From: Saprospiraceae bacterium | Lineage (GTDB): Bacteria > Bacteroidota > Bacteroidia > Chitinophagales > Saprospiraceae | Length of the DNA stretch: 38,128 bases | Assembly (NCBI GenBank): GCA_016714765.1 | Contig: JADKCF010000030.1 | Location: forward strand, 1 to 38,128 | Reading direction: 5' to 3' | Shown here: in pieces, positions 1-8,735 of the stretch | Layout: each line of letters begins with the position of its first letter | Numbering within the stretch: position 1 is the stretch's first letter | Notes under the pieces: model-generated | What the model was told of the DNA's origin: nothing | The model's database searches: none | The model's input: only the letters and a program-made list of their open reading frames with translations | Made by a program: the position numbers and the translations under genes

Positions 1-880
1 ACCTTCAGAATTCGCTTTCACCAAAAATCCGCCAAAGTCGGGAATTTTTTGATAGATTTCTTCCATTTTGTTATTCCACCAGGCTATGACTTCCGGATTC
101 AGAGGGTCTGCTGTTTTTATCCCTCCCAGCTCCATGGGCGCATTAAATCTGGCTGTCAGAAATATTTTGATACCGAATTTTCGAAAAACATTGGCCAGCG
201 CTGCGGCTTTATCCAAATAATCAGACCGTAAAACGATGGCATTGGCATTCACATTAGTGACGACAGTGCCATTGATACCAATAGAAGCATTGGCCAAAGC
301 ATAATCCCTCATACCGTTTATCCAGATAATCAGGTAACTCATGCCAGTTGAATATGGAAAAACCTGCATAACCTCTTTCCACCGTCCTGTCTGTATTGTC
401 CCAGTGATTGAGCAGGCGCAATTTCACTTTAGGCGTCTCCGTAATATGTATATTTCTGATATTCTCCTTTCTATGTATCAGACCCAAAAGATGTAATGCA
501 CCATACAACAAACCTCTGGAAGTTTGTGCCTCAATTTTGATGGATTGCAGATCAGAAGTGATAATAAACCCTTCCTCATTATCGAGTTTGGCAGTAGGAT
601 GGAGCTGCAAAACGAGTTGATTTTTTTTCACATATTCTACAACATGGATGGGTTTTCCCAATAGAATAGTCAGTTTGCTTTCCAGGATTTTTAAGGTGTT
701 GTTATACACCGGATCATTGCTGAAAGGGAGGGCAGATATACTTTGAATAAATGCGTACTGAGATTTGATGACCGACTTTTCATGTGTTGTGTAACCCAGC
801 CATAAATCATAACCATTTTGGCAATAGGGCTTCACATTAAGCCCAAACAAAAACACAAGCATCCATACAATATACCTCAT
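1..880 (-). CDS. aguA: Alpha-glucuronidase, GH67 (3' end outside window, one frameshift)
   Basis: Removes (4-O-methyl)glucuronic acid from xylo-oligosaccharide ends. The reading starts at the ATG at 880 and has an N-terminal hydrophobic segment ending in YCQ, so it is probably exported to the periplasm. The N-terminal domain is followed by LLNHWDNTDRTVERGYAG and IFNWHELPDYLDKRY, both typical of GH67. The frame breaks at the CCC run at 306-308. With one base fewer it reads KRYEDYALANASIGINGTVV and continues to the left edge, where GGFLVKANSEG, a GH67 hallmark, is visible. The catalytic carboxylates lie in the part not present. The start overlaps the stop of the lacI-type gene by 4 bp (ATGA), which suggests co-transcription. 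The break is probably a sequence error because both sides are well conserved. Confidence 0.88.
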
Positions 881-1917
881 GATGCAGCATTTCGGTATTT
901 AAGAGAGGACTTTCTGACGATGAGCTCAGAATTAATAATGATAGTAGAAAGCTGATTGACATTAGACTTACCCTGCAAATGATCAATCAACCTGGAAGCC
1001 GCTACCTCACCCATCAAAAAACCAGGATAGTCAATGGTGGTGAGCTCGGGTTCGACTATCTGGCTGATTACATCATTATTAAAACCTATTACTGCTATGT
1101 CGTCCGGAACAGCGATTCCATGTTCTTTGAGTTTTTTCATAAAAACAGCTGCCGTAAGATCGTTGGTGACAAATGCTGCATCAGGTATAGGGTTTAGCCC
1201 CATGATTTGTATCGCAGCTTCGGCACCTGACACAGCATTCAGATCATTGATGATGACTAAATCTTCTTTAAAATCAAGACCCGCATCCAGTAAAGCATCT
1301 TTGTATCCCTTAAACCGCTGGCTATAAACATTTCTTTGCTGAGTACCTGTAATAATAGCTATACGCTTGCATCCCTGGTCTATAAGGTGTTTTGTAGCAA
1401 TATATCCACATCTGTAATTGTCGATAATCACTTTGGTACTGTCCATACTCTCGTCAACTCGGTCAAAAAATATAAGCGGTATGTTTTTTTCCTTGAACGG
1501 TTCGAAATGACTCAAATCATTGGTGTCGAACGCCAAAGAAGCAATAATTCCGTCCACCCTTTTGTGAAAAAGATTATTGGTGTTTTTGATTTCTTTAGCC
1601 ATTTTTTCTGATGAGTGTGCAATAATAATATCATAACCAGCTTCCGTCGTAATTTTTTCTATCCCCCCTAGTACGGAGTTGGTAAAAGAAGACACCAATT
1701 CATGAATAATGACGCCAATGGTGTGGGAGTTTTGATTTCTGAGATTTTTTGCAAAATTATTATTCCGGTAACCCAATTCCCTTGCAGTTTCCTGAATCTT
1801 TTTTCTGGTCTTTTCACTAATAGAGGTATTATTATTTAATGCTCTGCTGACTGTTGCTGTAGATATGTCCATTTGTCGGGCAATATCGTAAATAGTAACA
1901 TCTTTTTTATCAAACAT
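877..1917 (-). CDS. LacI/GalR-family transcriptional regulator of the pentose/xylan locus
   Basis: A 346-residue repressor with an N-terminal LacI helix-turn-helix at about residues 8-28 (TIYDIARQ...STATVSRALN) and the hinge region containing ELGYRNN. A periplasmic-binding-protein-like sugar-sensing domain follows (IGVIIHELVSSF; FFDRV; DAAFVTNDLTAA; DDIAVIGFNND). I prefer the ATG at 1917; a longer frame would start at a TTG at 1923 that lies inside a palindromic operator. It is transcribed away from xylB and overlaps the GH67 gene by 4 bp. Location between xylan and pentose genes implies a xylose, arabinose or xylo-oligosaccharide effector (inference). The nearby palindromes suggest autoregulation. 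Confidence 0.9.
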   Translation of the reverse strand: MFDKKDVTIYDIARQMDISTATVSRALNNNTSISEKTRKKIQETARELGYRNNNFAKNLRNQNSHTIGVIIHELVSSFTNSVLGGIEKITTEAGYDIIIAHSSEKMAKEIKNTNNLFHKRVDGIIASLAFDTNDLSHFEPFKEKNIPLIFFDRVDESMDSTKVIIDNYRCGYIATKHLIDQGCKRIAIITGTQQRNVYSQRFKGYKDALLDAGLDFKEDLVIINDLNAVSGAEAAIQIMGLNPIPDAAFVTNDLTAAVFMKKLKEHGIAVPDDIAVIGFNNDVISQIVEPELTTIDYPGFLMGEVAASRLIDHLQGKSNVNQLSTIIINSELIVRKSSLKYRNAAS

Positions 1918-1918
1918 G

Positions 1919-1932
1919 TGCAATCTGTTGCA
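1919..1932. promoter_or_regulatory. Probable LacI-family operator O1
   Basis: The sequence TGCAATCTGTTGCA is an inverted repeat with perfect 5-bp arms (TGCAA / TTGCA) and a 4-bp centre. It lies immediately upstream of the regulator ATG and downstream of its likely promoter, where a bound repressor would block transcription. On the minus strand it reads TGCAACAGATTGCA, matching 12 of 14 bases of the second site at 2150. That the encoded LacI protein binds it is inference. Confidence 0.6.
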
Positions 1933-1971
1933 TTAATTAAATACTATATGGCAAACAAGGCAATCCATCCA

Positions 1972-2003
1972 CAAACATAACTAAATTCTACAAATTTCCC
2001 AAA
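1972..2003 (-). promoter_or_regulatory. Candidate Bacteroidota promoter for the lacI-type gene
   Basis: On the minus strand there is a TTTG (2003-2000), a 20-base spacer, and TATGTTTG (1979-1972). This matches the Bacteroidota consensus TTTG / TAnnTTTG. Transcription would start near 1965, leaving a leader of about 50 bases that contains operator O1. Confidence 0.5.
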
Positions 2004-2149
2004 TTAATTACTTAAATAGGCACAAATAAAATTATAATATTTCAAATAGTTGATAATCATAAAAATATATAATAAAAATTATAGTAACTTATATTTAACT
2101 ATATTAAAGTGTTTTATAAATATATAAAAATATTATTTAAAATAAATAA
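2004..2149. other. Very AT-rich divergent intergenic spacer
   Basis: This is the middle of the 330-base gap between the regulator and xylB. It is almost entirely A and T, with repeated A and T tracts and TATA-like steps, and no reading frame of note. It could act as UP-element or bent DNA for the divergent promoters; this is inference from base composition only. Confidence 0.4.
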
Positions 2150-2163
2150 TGCAACTGATTACA
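2150..2163. promoter_or_regulatory. Probable LacI-family operator O2 (xylB side)
   Basis: TGCAACTGATTACA is an imperfect inverted repeat (TGCAA / TTaCA with a 4-bp centre). It matches the minus-strand form of O1 at 12 of 14 positions. It sits where the -33 element of the xylB promoter would be, given the TAGGTTTG at 2182, so binding should block polymerase. A further half site, TTGCA, lies at 2210-2214. Confidence 0.55.
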
Positions 2164-2181
2164 TCATTCCGTTTTGTTTTG

Positions 2182-2189
2182 TAGGTTTG
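2182..2189 (+). promoter_or_regulatory. Candidate -7 element of the xylB promoter
   Basis: TAGGTTTG fits the Bacteroidota -7 consensus TAnnTTTG and lies 63 bases before the xylB ATG. No good TTTG -33 element is found at the right distance; operator O2 occupies that place. A weak -33 could mean the promoter is regulated, but this is inference. Confidence 0.4.
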
Positions 2190-2252
2190 CTTAAAGATTG
2201 ACACAGATGTTGCACTTTATCATTATTTTACGCCCTATAATTTCAAGCAATA

Positions 2253-3736
2253 ATGTACTCTATAGGATATGATTTAGGAAGTTCTTCAGTAAAAGCATCT
2301 ATTGTTAAAATAGATACAGGAAATGTCGTAGCTATAGGCAAGTATCCGGAATCTGAAATGCACATGGAAGCGAAATATCAAGGATGGGCAGAACAAGATC
2401 CTGAAATGTGGTGGGAAAGTATATGTATTTTGACCAAAACATTGCTATCAGAAAATAAAATTGATGCCAAACTCATATTGTCTATAGGTATTGGTTATCA
2501 AATGCACGGTTTGGTTTTGGTAAATAAAAACCTTAAAATCATTCGTCCTTCCATTATTTGGTGTGATAGTCGAGCAGCTCAAATCGGAGAGAAAGCTTTT
2601 AAAGATTTGGGCAGCGACTATTGTCTTGGGCATTTGCTCAATTCTCCAGGCAATTTCACAGCTTCCAAACTAAAATGGGTGAAGGAAAATGAGCCTGACC
2701 TCTTTGAAAAAGTACACAAATGGATGCTGCCAGGTGATTTTGTGGCCATGAAATTTACAGACGAAATCAAAAGTACGGTATCAGGATATTCGGAAGGAAT
2801 GTTTTGGGACTTTAAACAAAATTCCACTGCTGATCATCTTCTTAACTATTATGGAATACCCGAGGAAATGATGCCTCAATTGGTAGATACATTTTCCATA
2901 CAAGGTCGCGTTACAACCGCTGCTGCCGAGATGAGTGGATTGGCAAAAGGTACACCAGTCACATATCGAGCAGGAGACCAGCCTAATAATGCTATGGCCT
3001 TGAAAGTTTTGCATCCTGGTGATGTAGCTGCTACCGGGGGTACTTCAGGTGTGGTATATGCTGTTACAGATAAATTAGATTATGATCTACAGTCTCGAGT
3101 AAATGGTTTTGCACATGTCAATCATAAACTTGATCAAAATAGAATTGGCCAATTATTATGTATCAATGGTTGTGGTATTTTGTATGCATGGATGCGAAAA
3201 CAAATAGCTGCTATAGGCCAGACTTACCAAACTATGGAAGAGCAATTAAAAGATATTCCTGTGGGTTCAGAGGGACTTATAATTTTACCTTTTGGAAATG
3301 GAAGTGAACGTATTCTGAATGATAAAATGATAGGTGCTCGTATTGACAATCTGCAATTCAACAGACATACACAAGCGCACCTTTTCAGAGCAGCACTGGA
3401 GGGAATCGTTTTTTCTTTTGCCTATGGTATGGAGATTCTAAAAACAATAGGCATTACACCTTCCACCATCAAGGTGGGCAATGACAATTTGTTTTTGTCT
3501 GATACATTTTCATCTTCTTTAGCCAATTTACTTCAGTGCAATATAGAAATGTACGACACCACAGGGCCGTAGGAGCTGCCAAAGCAAGTACTGTTGCAAT
3601 CGGTATTTACAGTAGTATAGATGAAGCAATTGATGATATGAAGCCGATTAAAATGACTGAATATAAATCTGAAAATAGTCGATATCTAGACGCTTATGGA
3701 CAATGGTCACACCAATTGAACAATTTGATTAAATAA
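2253..3736 (+). CDS. xylB: Xylulokinase (FGGY family), one frameshift
   Basis: Phosphorylates D-xylulose to xylulose-5-phosphate in the cytoplasm. The N-terminal FGGY domain begins SIGYDLGSSSVKASIV (phosphate-binding loop), followed by GWAEQDPEMWW, YQMHGLVLV and IIWCDSRAAQ. The C-terminal domain contains AGDQPNNAMALK and GDVAATGGTSGVVYAV. The frame stops at 3572 after MYDTTGP. If the GGG at 3564-3566 is really GGGG it continues as DTTGAVGAAKASTVAIGIYS to the stop at 3736, giving 494 residues, the usual family length. It is the first gene of the plus-strand pentose series, 25 bp before xylA. Confidence 0.9.
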
Positions 3737-3761
3737 CAAAAATACAAAATATAAAAATAAC

Positions 3762-5072
3762 GTGAGCACATACTTTAACAACATCCAAAAAATTAAATTT
3801 GAGGGCAGAGATTCCAAAAATCCTTTGGCTTTCAGATGGTATGACGAGAATCAAATCGTTCATGGCAAAAGCCTGAAAGACCATTTCAGATTTGCAGTAT
3901 CTTATTGGCACAGCTTATGTGGCGGCGGAGGTGATCCTTTTGGAAGTCCTACAAGACCGATGCCTTGGCTGGCCTCAAATGATCCTATAAAGCAAGCAAA
4001 AGATAAGATGGACGCTGCGTTCGAATTTATCTCAAAACTGGGTGTACCTTATTACTGTTTTCATGACATCGACCTGATAGATGAGGGTGACTCTATAGCA
4101 GAGTATGAAAGAAGAATGCAAATCATTACTGATTATGCCAAAGAAAAACAAAAAGAAACAGGTATCCAATTGCTTTGGGGAACAGCCAATTTGTTTTCGC
4201 ACCCAAGATATATGAATGGTGCATCGACCAATCCTGACTTTCATGTAGTGGCAAGAGCAAGTGTACAAATCAAAAATGCGATAGATGCTACTATCAAATT
4301 GGGTGGTCAGAATTATGTCTTTTGGGGTGGGCGTGAAGGTTACATTTCACTGATCAATACTGATATCAAAAAGGAATTGGATCATCTGGCAAGATTTCTG
4401 ACCATGTCCAGAGATTATGGTCGTAAAAATGGGTTCACAGGAAAGTTCCTCATCGAACCCAAACCTATGGAACCCTCAAAACATCAGTATGATTTTGATG
4501 CTGCAACAGTCATTGGATTTTTGAGAGAGTATGATTTGATGGATGATTTTGCACTGAATCTAGAAGTCAATCACGCAACATTAGCAGGCCATACCATGGA
4601 ACACGAAATGACCATAGCTGCCAATGCCGGAATGCTGGGAAGTATGGATGCCAATAGAGGTGACTATCAAAATGGTTGGGATACAGATCAGTTCCCTATA
4701 GATATTTATGAGTTGACCCAAATGATGCTGGTATTTTTGGAGAGTGGAGGATTTAATACAGGCGGAATCAATTTTGATGCAAAAATCAGAAGAAATTCAA
4801 CAGATCTAGAAGATTTATTTATTGCTCACATTAGTGGTATGGATGCGTTTGCTCGTGCACTAATCATTGCTGACAATATCATCAAAGATTCTCCATACAT
4901 TAAAATGAAAAAAGACCGTTACAGCAGCTTCGATACAGGTAATGGCGCATTATTTGCCAGTGGTCAATTGACCCTGGAAAACTTGGCCAAGATTGGATCT
5001 GCTAACGGGGAACCAAGTCTAATAAGTGGAAAACAAGAGCGTTACGAACAATTAATTAATATGTACATTTAA
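3762..5072 (+). CDS. xylA: Xylose isomerase, class II
   Basis: Interconverts D-xylose and D-xylulose. The 436-residue protein has all expected residues, with class II numbering: catalytic H101 and D104 (FHDIDLIDEG), E232 and K234 (FLIEPKPMEPSKHQYDFD), E268 and H271 (NLEVNHATLAGH), and the second metal site D296, D307 and D309 (SMDANRGDYQNGWDTDQF). A late NFDAKIRRNS carries the last metal-binding Asp. FWGGREGY is also present. The start is a GTG at 3762; there is no upstream ATG in frame. It follows xylB closely, so the two are almost certainly co-transcribed. Confidence 0.96.
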   Translation: MSTYFNNIQKIKFEGRDSKNPLAFRWYDENQIVHGKSLKDHFRFAVSYWHSLCGGGGDPFGSPTRPMPWLASNDPIKQAKDKMDAAFEFISKLGVPYYCFHDIDLIDEGDSIAEYERRMQIITDYAKEKQKETGIQLLWGTANLFSHPRYMNGASTNPDFHVVARASVQIKNAIDATIKLGGQNYVFWGGREGYISLINTDIKKELDHLARFLTMSRDYGRKNGFTGKFLIEPKPMEPSKHQYDFDAATVIGFLREYDLMDDFALNLEVNHATLAGHTMEHEMTIAANAGMLGSMDANRGDYQNGWDTDQFPIDIYELTQMMLVFLESGGFNTGGINFDAKIRRNSTDLEDLFIAHISGMDAFARALIIADNIIKDSPYIKMKKDRYSSFDTGNGALFASGQLTLENLAKIGSANGEPSLISGKQERYEQLINMYI

Positions 5073-5156
5073 ATGCCCATCGGTATACTGGCTTGGAGTA
5101 AAGGGATGAGTTAGCCATTCAGCTTCAGTCATATTTTATTTTAAATGCATCGCGTC

Positions 5157-7082
5157 ATGAAGCCCACCATACTCACATATCTGTTTATAGTATTTTTTAG
5201 CTTTAATGCTGCCAGTCAGGTGCGACTGCCAAAATACATCAGTGATGGCATGGTCCTTCAAAGAGACAAACCTATAAAAATATGGGGATTTGCAAGTCCG
5301 GATGAAGAGGTAATAGTAAGATTTGCCAATAAAGAATATGCTTCAGTGTCCACCACAGACAGTATATGGTCAGTGACGCTTCCTTCACAAATGGCAGGTG
5401 GGCCACACAATATCTCCATTATGGGTAGTAATCAGTTGATGGTCAAAAATGTACTTATTGGCGATGTGTGGCTTTGTAGTGGACAGTCCAATATGGAATT
5501 GCCTATAGAAAGACTCAAAGATGCCTATCCGGAATTGTACCGATCTGCGAGAAATCCGATGATCAGACAGTTTAATGTACCAAAAGAATATGATTTTAAT
5601 ATAGAAAAAAAAGATTTTTCGGGTGGTTCGTGGATAGAAGTCAGTCCATTGACGATTAAAGATTTTTCGGGTGTCGCTTACTTCTTTGCCTCCAAGGTGT
5701 TTGAAAGCGAAAAGATTCCAATCGGATTGATCAACAGTGCTTTGGGAGGATCACCTGCGCAATCTTGGATAAGTGAAGAAGGTCTGAAAAAGTTTCCGGA
5801 ATATTTAGATATAGTTTATAAATACAGGGATAAAAAATATATTGACAGTATCAAAATTTATAACGACCGTCGATACCGAACCTGGTATAAAAAATTGAAT
5901 GAAACTGATGAAGGATTAAAAAATCTTTGGCAAAAGTCTGATACAGATCGTACATCCTGGAGAACCGTAAATATGCCTTCATTATGGAGTAGTTTTGATC
6001 TAAATATGAAACCCGGAGCCATTTGGCTGCACAAGACATTTGAAGTTAATAAAAAAAATGCAAACCAGGCGGCCAGGTTATTCTTGGGATGTATTGTAGA
6101 TGCCGATTCAGTGTATATAAATGGGCAATTTGTAGGTACTACTTCTTACCAATATCCACCCAGGAAATATGACATACCTGAAACTTTGCTCAGACAAGGA
6201 TTGAATGAAATTACTATTCGTGTCATAGACGAAAATGGTCTTGGCGGATTTGTAAAAGATAAACCTTATGAATTAGTTTTCAAAGACAAAAGCAGGATCA
6301 ATCTCGAAGGCGAATGGCAATACAAAGTAGGCTGCGAAGTGGTCAAAATTGAACCACATGTATTTATCCAGTGGAAACCATTGGGCTTATACAATGCTAT
6401 GATTCATCCACTTTTTCACTATCCGATCAAAGGCATGCTATGGTATCAGGGCGAATCCAATGTTGGTAAACCGCAAGAATATTATGCATTGATGGACAAA
6501 CTCATCAGCAATTGGCGGGAAGGATGGAATAATCCTGATTTACCGTTTTATTACGTGCAATTGGCCAATTTTTTAGAAGCCAAAGAAATGCCTGCTGAAA
6601 GCAATTGGGCAGCGATGCGCCAACAACAATTAGACATGTTGAGAATTGCTCATACAGGTATGGCGGTGACTATAGACATCGGGGAATGGAATGATATCCA
6701 CCCATTAAACAAAAAAGATGTGGGCGAAAGATTGGCGCTACACGCTCTAAAAAATCAATATGCAAAAAAAAATATCATCATTTCCGGCCCATTGGTAAAA
6801 AAACATGATGTCAGTAAAAATAAGGTGACTTTGAAATTTGATTTTGTTCAAAAAGGCATCAAAAAAGTAAACTCTTTAAAATATTTTGAATTGGCTGGCG
6901 ATGATAAAAAATTTGTAAAAGCAAATACTGTCATCAAAGGTAAGACCATCGTTTTGCAAAGTGTTCAAATTGCAGCTCCAAGATATGTACGATATGCCTG
7001 GGCCGACAATCCTGAATACGTCAATTTTTTCAATACAGAAGGTTTGCCGGCGTCACCTTTTGAGTTGAAATTAGATTTTTAA
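5157..7082 (+). CDS. Exported sialate O-acetylesterase-like SGNH esterase (probable hemicellulose acetylesterase)
   Basis: An exported carbohydrate acetylesterase of the SIAE/SGNH type, 641 residues from the ATG at 5157; an ATG four codons earlier is possible. A signal peptide (ILTYLFIVFFSFNAASQ) is followed by an Ig-like N-terminal domain. The nucleophile block is WLCSGQSNMELP (Ser about 111), then WYQGESN, and the Asp-His block NDIHPLNKKDVGERLAL comes near residue 512. Between them, about residues 265-400, is a jelly-roll insertion resembling the sugar-binding domain of GH2 enzymes (GAIWLHKTFEV; ADSVYINGQFVG; EITIRVIDENG). In a xylan locus the likely substrate is acetylated xylan or its oligosaccharides rather than sialic acid (inference). 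Confidence 0.85.
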   Translation: MKPTILTYLFIVFFSFNAASQVRLPKYISDGMVLQRDKPIKIWGFASPDEEVIVRFANKEYASVSTTDSIWSVTLPSQMAGGPHNISIMGSNQLMVKNVLIGDVWLCSGQSNMELPIERLKDAYPELYRSARNPMIRQFNVPKEYDFNIEKKDFSGGSWIEVSPLTIKDFSGVAYFFASKVFESEKIPIGLINSALGGSPAQSWISEEGLKKFPEYLDIVYKYRDKKYIDSIKIYNDRRYRTWYKKLNETDEGLKNLWQKSDTDRTSWRTVNMPSLWSSFDLNMKPGAIWLHKTFEVNKKNANQAARLFLGCIVDADSVYINGQFVGTTSYQYPPRKYDIPETLLRQGLNEITIRVIDENGLGGFVKDKPYELVFKDKSRINLEGEWQYKVGCEVVKIEPHVFIQWKPLGLYNAMIHPLFHYPIKGMLWYQGESNVGKPQEYYALMDKLISNWREGWNNPDLPFYYVQLANFLEAKEMPAESNWAAMRQQQLDMLRIAHTGMAVTIDIGEWNDIHPLNKKDVGERLALHALKNQYAKKNIIISGPLVKKHDVSKNKVTLKFDFVQKGIKKVNSLKYFELAGDDKKFVKANTVIKGKTIVLQSVQIAAPRYVRYAWADNPEYVNFFNTEGLPASPFELKLDF

Positions 7083-7099
7083 GCATTACAAAATAGACA

Positions 7100-8735
7100 A
7101 TGAACAAATATACCATCGGGCTTGATTTTGGAACAGATTCAGTACGTGCATTGGTCGTATCGACACTGGACGGTAAAGAAATCGCTACCTCTGTCTCTTA
7201 CTACAAAAGGTGGAAAGATGGGTTGTATTGCGAGCCTTCACTATCACAATATCGACAACATCCGAAAGATTATTTGGAATCTATGGAAGAAGTCTTGCAA
7301 CAATCATTGGCTCAACTTAGTGAAACTATACGAAAAAATATTGTAGGAATTTCTATAGATACTACTGGATCTACACCGATAGCAGTCGATAAATCAGGCA
7401 TTCCGTTGTCGATGCTGAATGACTTTACTGAAAATCCGAATGCCATGTTTGTATTATGGAAAGACCATACTGCCAATCAAGAAGCGAGTGAAATCAACGA
7501 ATTAGCCCACAAATGGCACATAGATTATACCAAATATGTAGGTGGCGAATATTCTTCCGAATGGTTTTGGGCCAAAATATTACACATTAGCAGACACGAT
7601 GAAAAAGTAAGGAGATCAGCTTATACTTGGGTGGAGCATTGCGACTGGATATCTGCATACCTTGCTGGAAATACTCTGCCTTCGAATATAAAAAGGTCAA
7701 GGTGTGCGGCTGGACATAAAGCATTGTGGCATACTGAATTTCACGGACTACCTGAAGATGCCTTTTAACAGCTTTAGACCCTTTGTTGGCAGGAGTGAGA
7801 AATCGGTTGTTTACAGATACCTACACTGCCGATATGGGCCATAGGGAAATATAAATCCTGTATTAGCTGAAAAGTACGGTCTATCTTACGATATCAAAAT
7901 TGGTGTAGGCGCTTTTGATTGTCATATGGGTGCAGTTGGAGCCAATATACAGCCTTTTGATTTTGTACGTGTGATGGGTACTTCCACTTGCGATATGGTC
8001 ATCGTTGATCCTGAGATTGGAAACAAACCCATTGTCAAAGGTATTTGTGGGCAGGTGGATGGTTCTATTATTGCAGGGATGGTCGGCATGGAAGCGGGTC
8101 AATCAGCATACGGAGATTATTACGCCTGGTGGCAAAATCTTATTTTACAGCCAGTGAAAGATTTGTTAGGTGCAGAAGTTGCCTCAAGTTTACAAGAAAA
8201 GTTGATTCCTTATTTATCAGAACAAGCTTCTAAAATGGAAATTAGCCCTTCAGATCCTATTGCTACAGATTGGATCAATGGCAGACGTACACCTGATGTA
8301 GATCACACACTCAAAGCAAGTTTTACAGGACTCAATCTCAGTGTAGATGCGGTACAGGTTTTCAAAATGATTGTAGAAGCTACGGCTTTTGGGTCTCGAG
8401 CCATTTTAGAGCGATTTGTGGATCAAGGCGTTATAATAAAACAAGTTGTCGCCATCGGTGGTGTAGCTAAAAAATCTCCTTTCGTCATGCAAACGCTTTG
8501 TGATGTACTCAATATGCCTATCAAAGTAGTCCAATCTGACCAAGCATGTGCACTCGGAGCCGCTATCAATGCAGCTGTGGCAAGTGGTGTGTACCCCGAT
8601 GTGCGAACAGCTCAAAAACACATGTCATCACAAATAGAAAGGGAATATATTCCTAGAGCAAATAATGTCAACACTTACAACATTTTATATCAAAAATACA
8701 TTGCAATAGGCATACAATCATTACAATATGAATAA
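7100..8735 (+). CDS. araB: Ribulokinase (FGGY family), two frameshifts
   Basis: Phosphorylates L-ribulose to L-ribulose-5-phosphate. The N-terminal part (7100-7768) begins YTIGLDFGTDSVRALVVS and has ISIDTTGSTPIAVD, FVLWKDHTA, GGEYSSEWFWAKI and WVEHCDWISAYLAG. The frame breaks at the TTTT at 7763-7766; one extra T gives EDAFLTALDPLLAGVRN. It breaks again at the GGG at 7844-7846; one extra G leads to GNINPVLAEKYGL and then AFDCHMGAVGANI. The C-terminal part has GTSTCDMVI, DWINGRRTPD, EATAFGSRAILER and VAIGGVAKKSPFVMQTL. Restored length is 545 residues, close to the family norm. The stop overlaps the araA start by 8 bp. Confidence 0.87.

Noticed and set aside
1918..1923. TTG at 1923 as the start of the LacI-type regulator
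   Set aside because: It lies within the palindromic operator, and an ATG two codons later gives the normal family N-terminus.
3540..3600. Programmed ribosomal frameshift in xylB
   Set aside because: There is no slippery heptamer or downstream structure, and similar breaks occur in many unrelated genes of the window.
5145..7082. A true sialic-acid locus because of the sialate O-acetylesterase
   Set aside because: No neuraminidase, lyase or sialate kinase is nearby; all neighbours are pentose and xylan genes.
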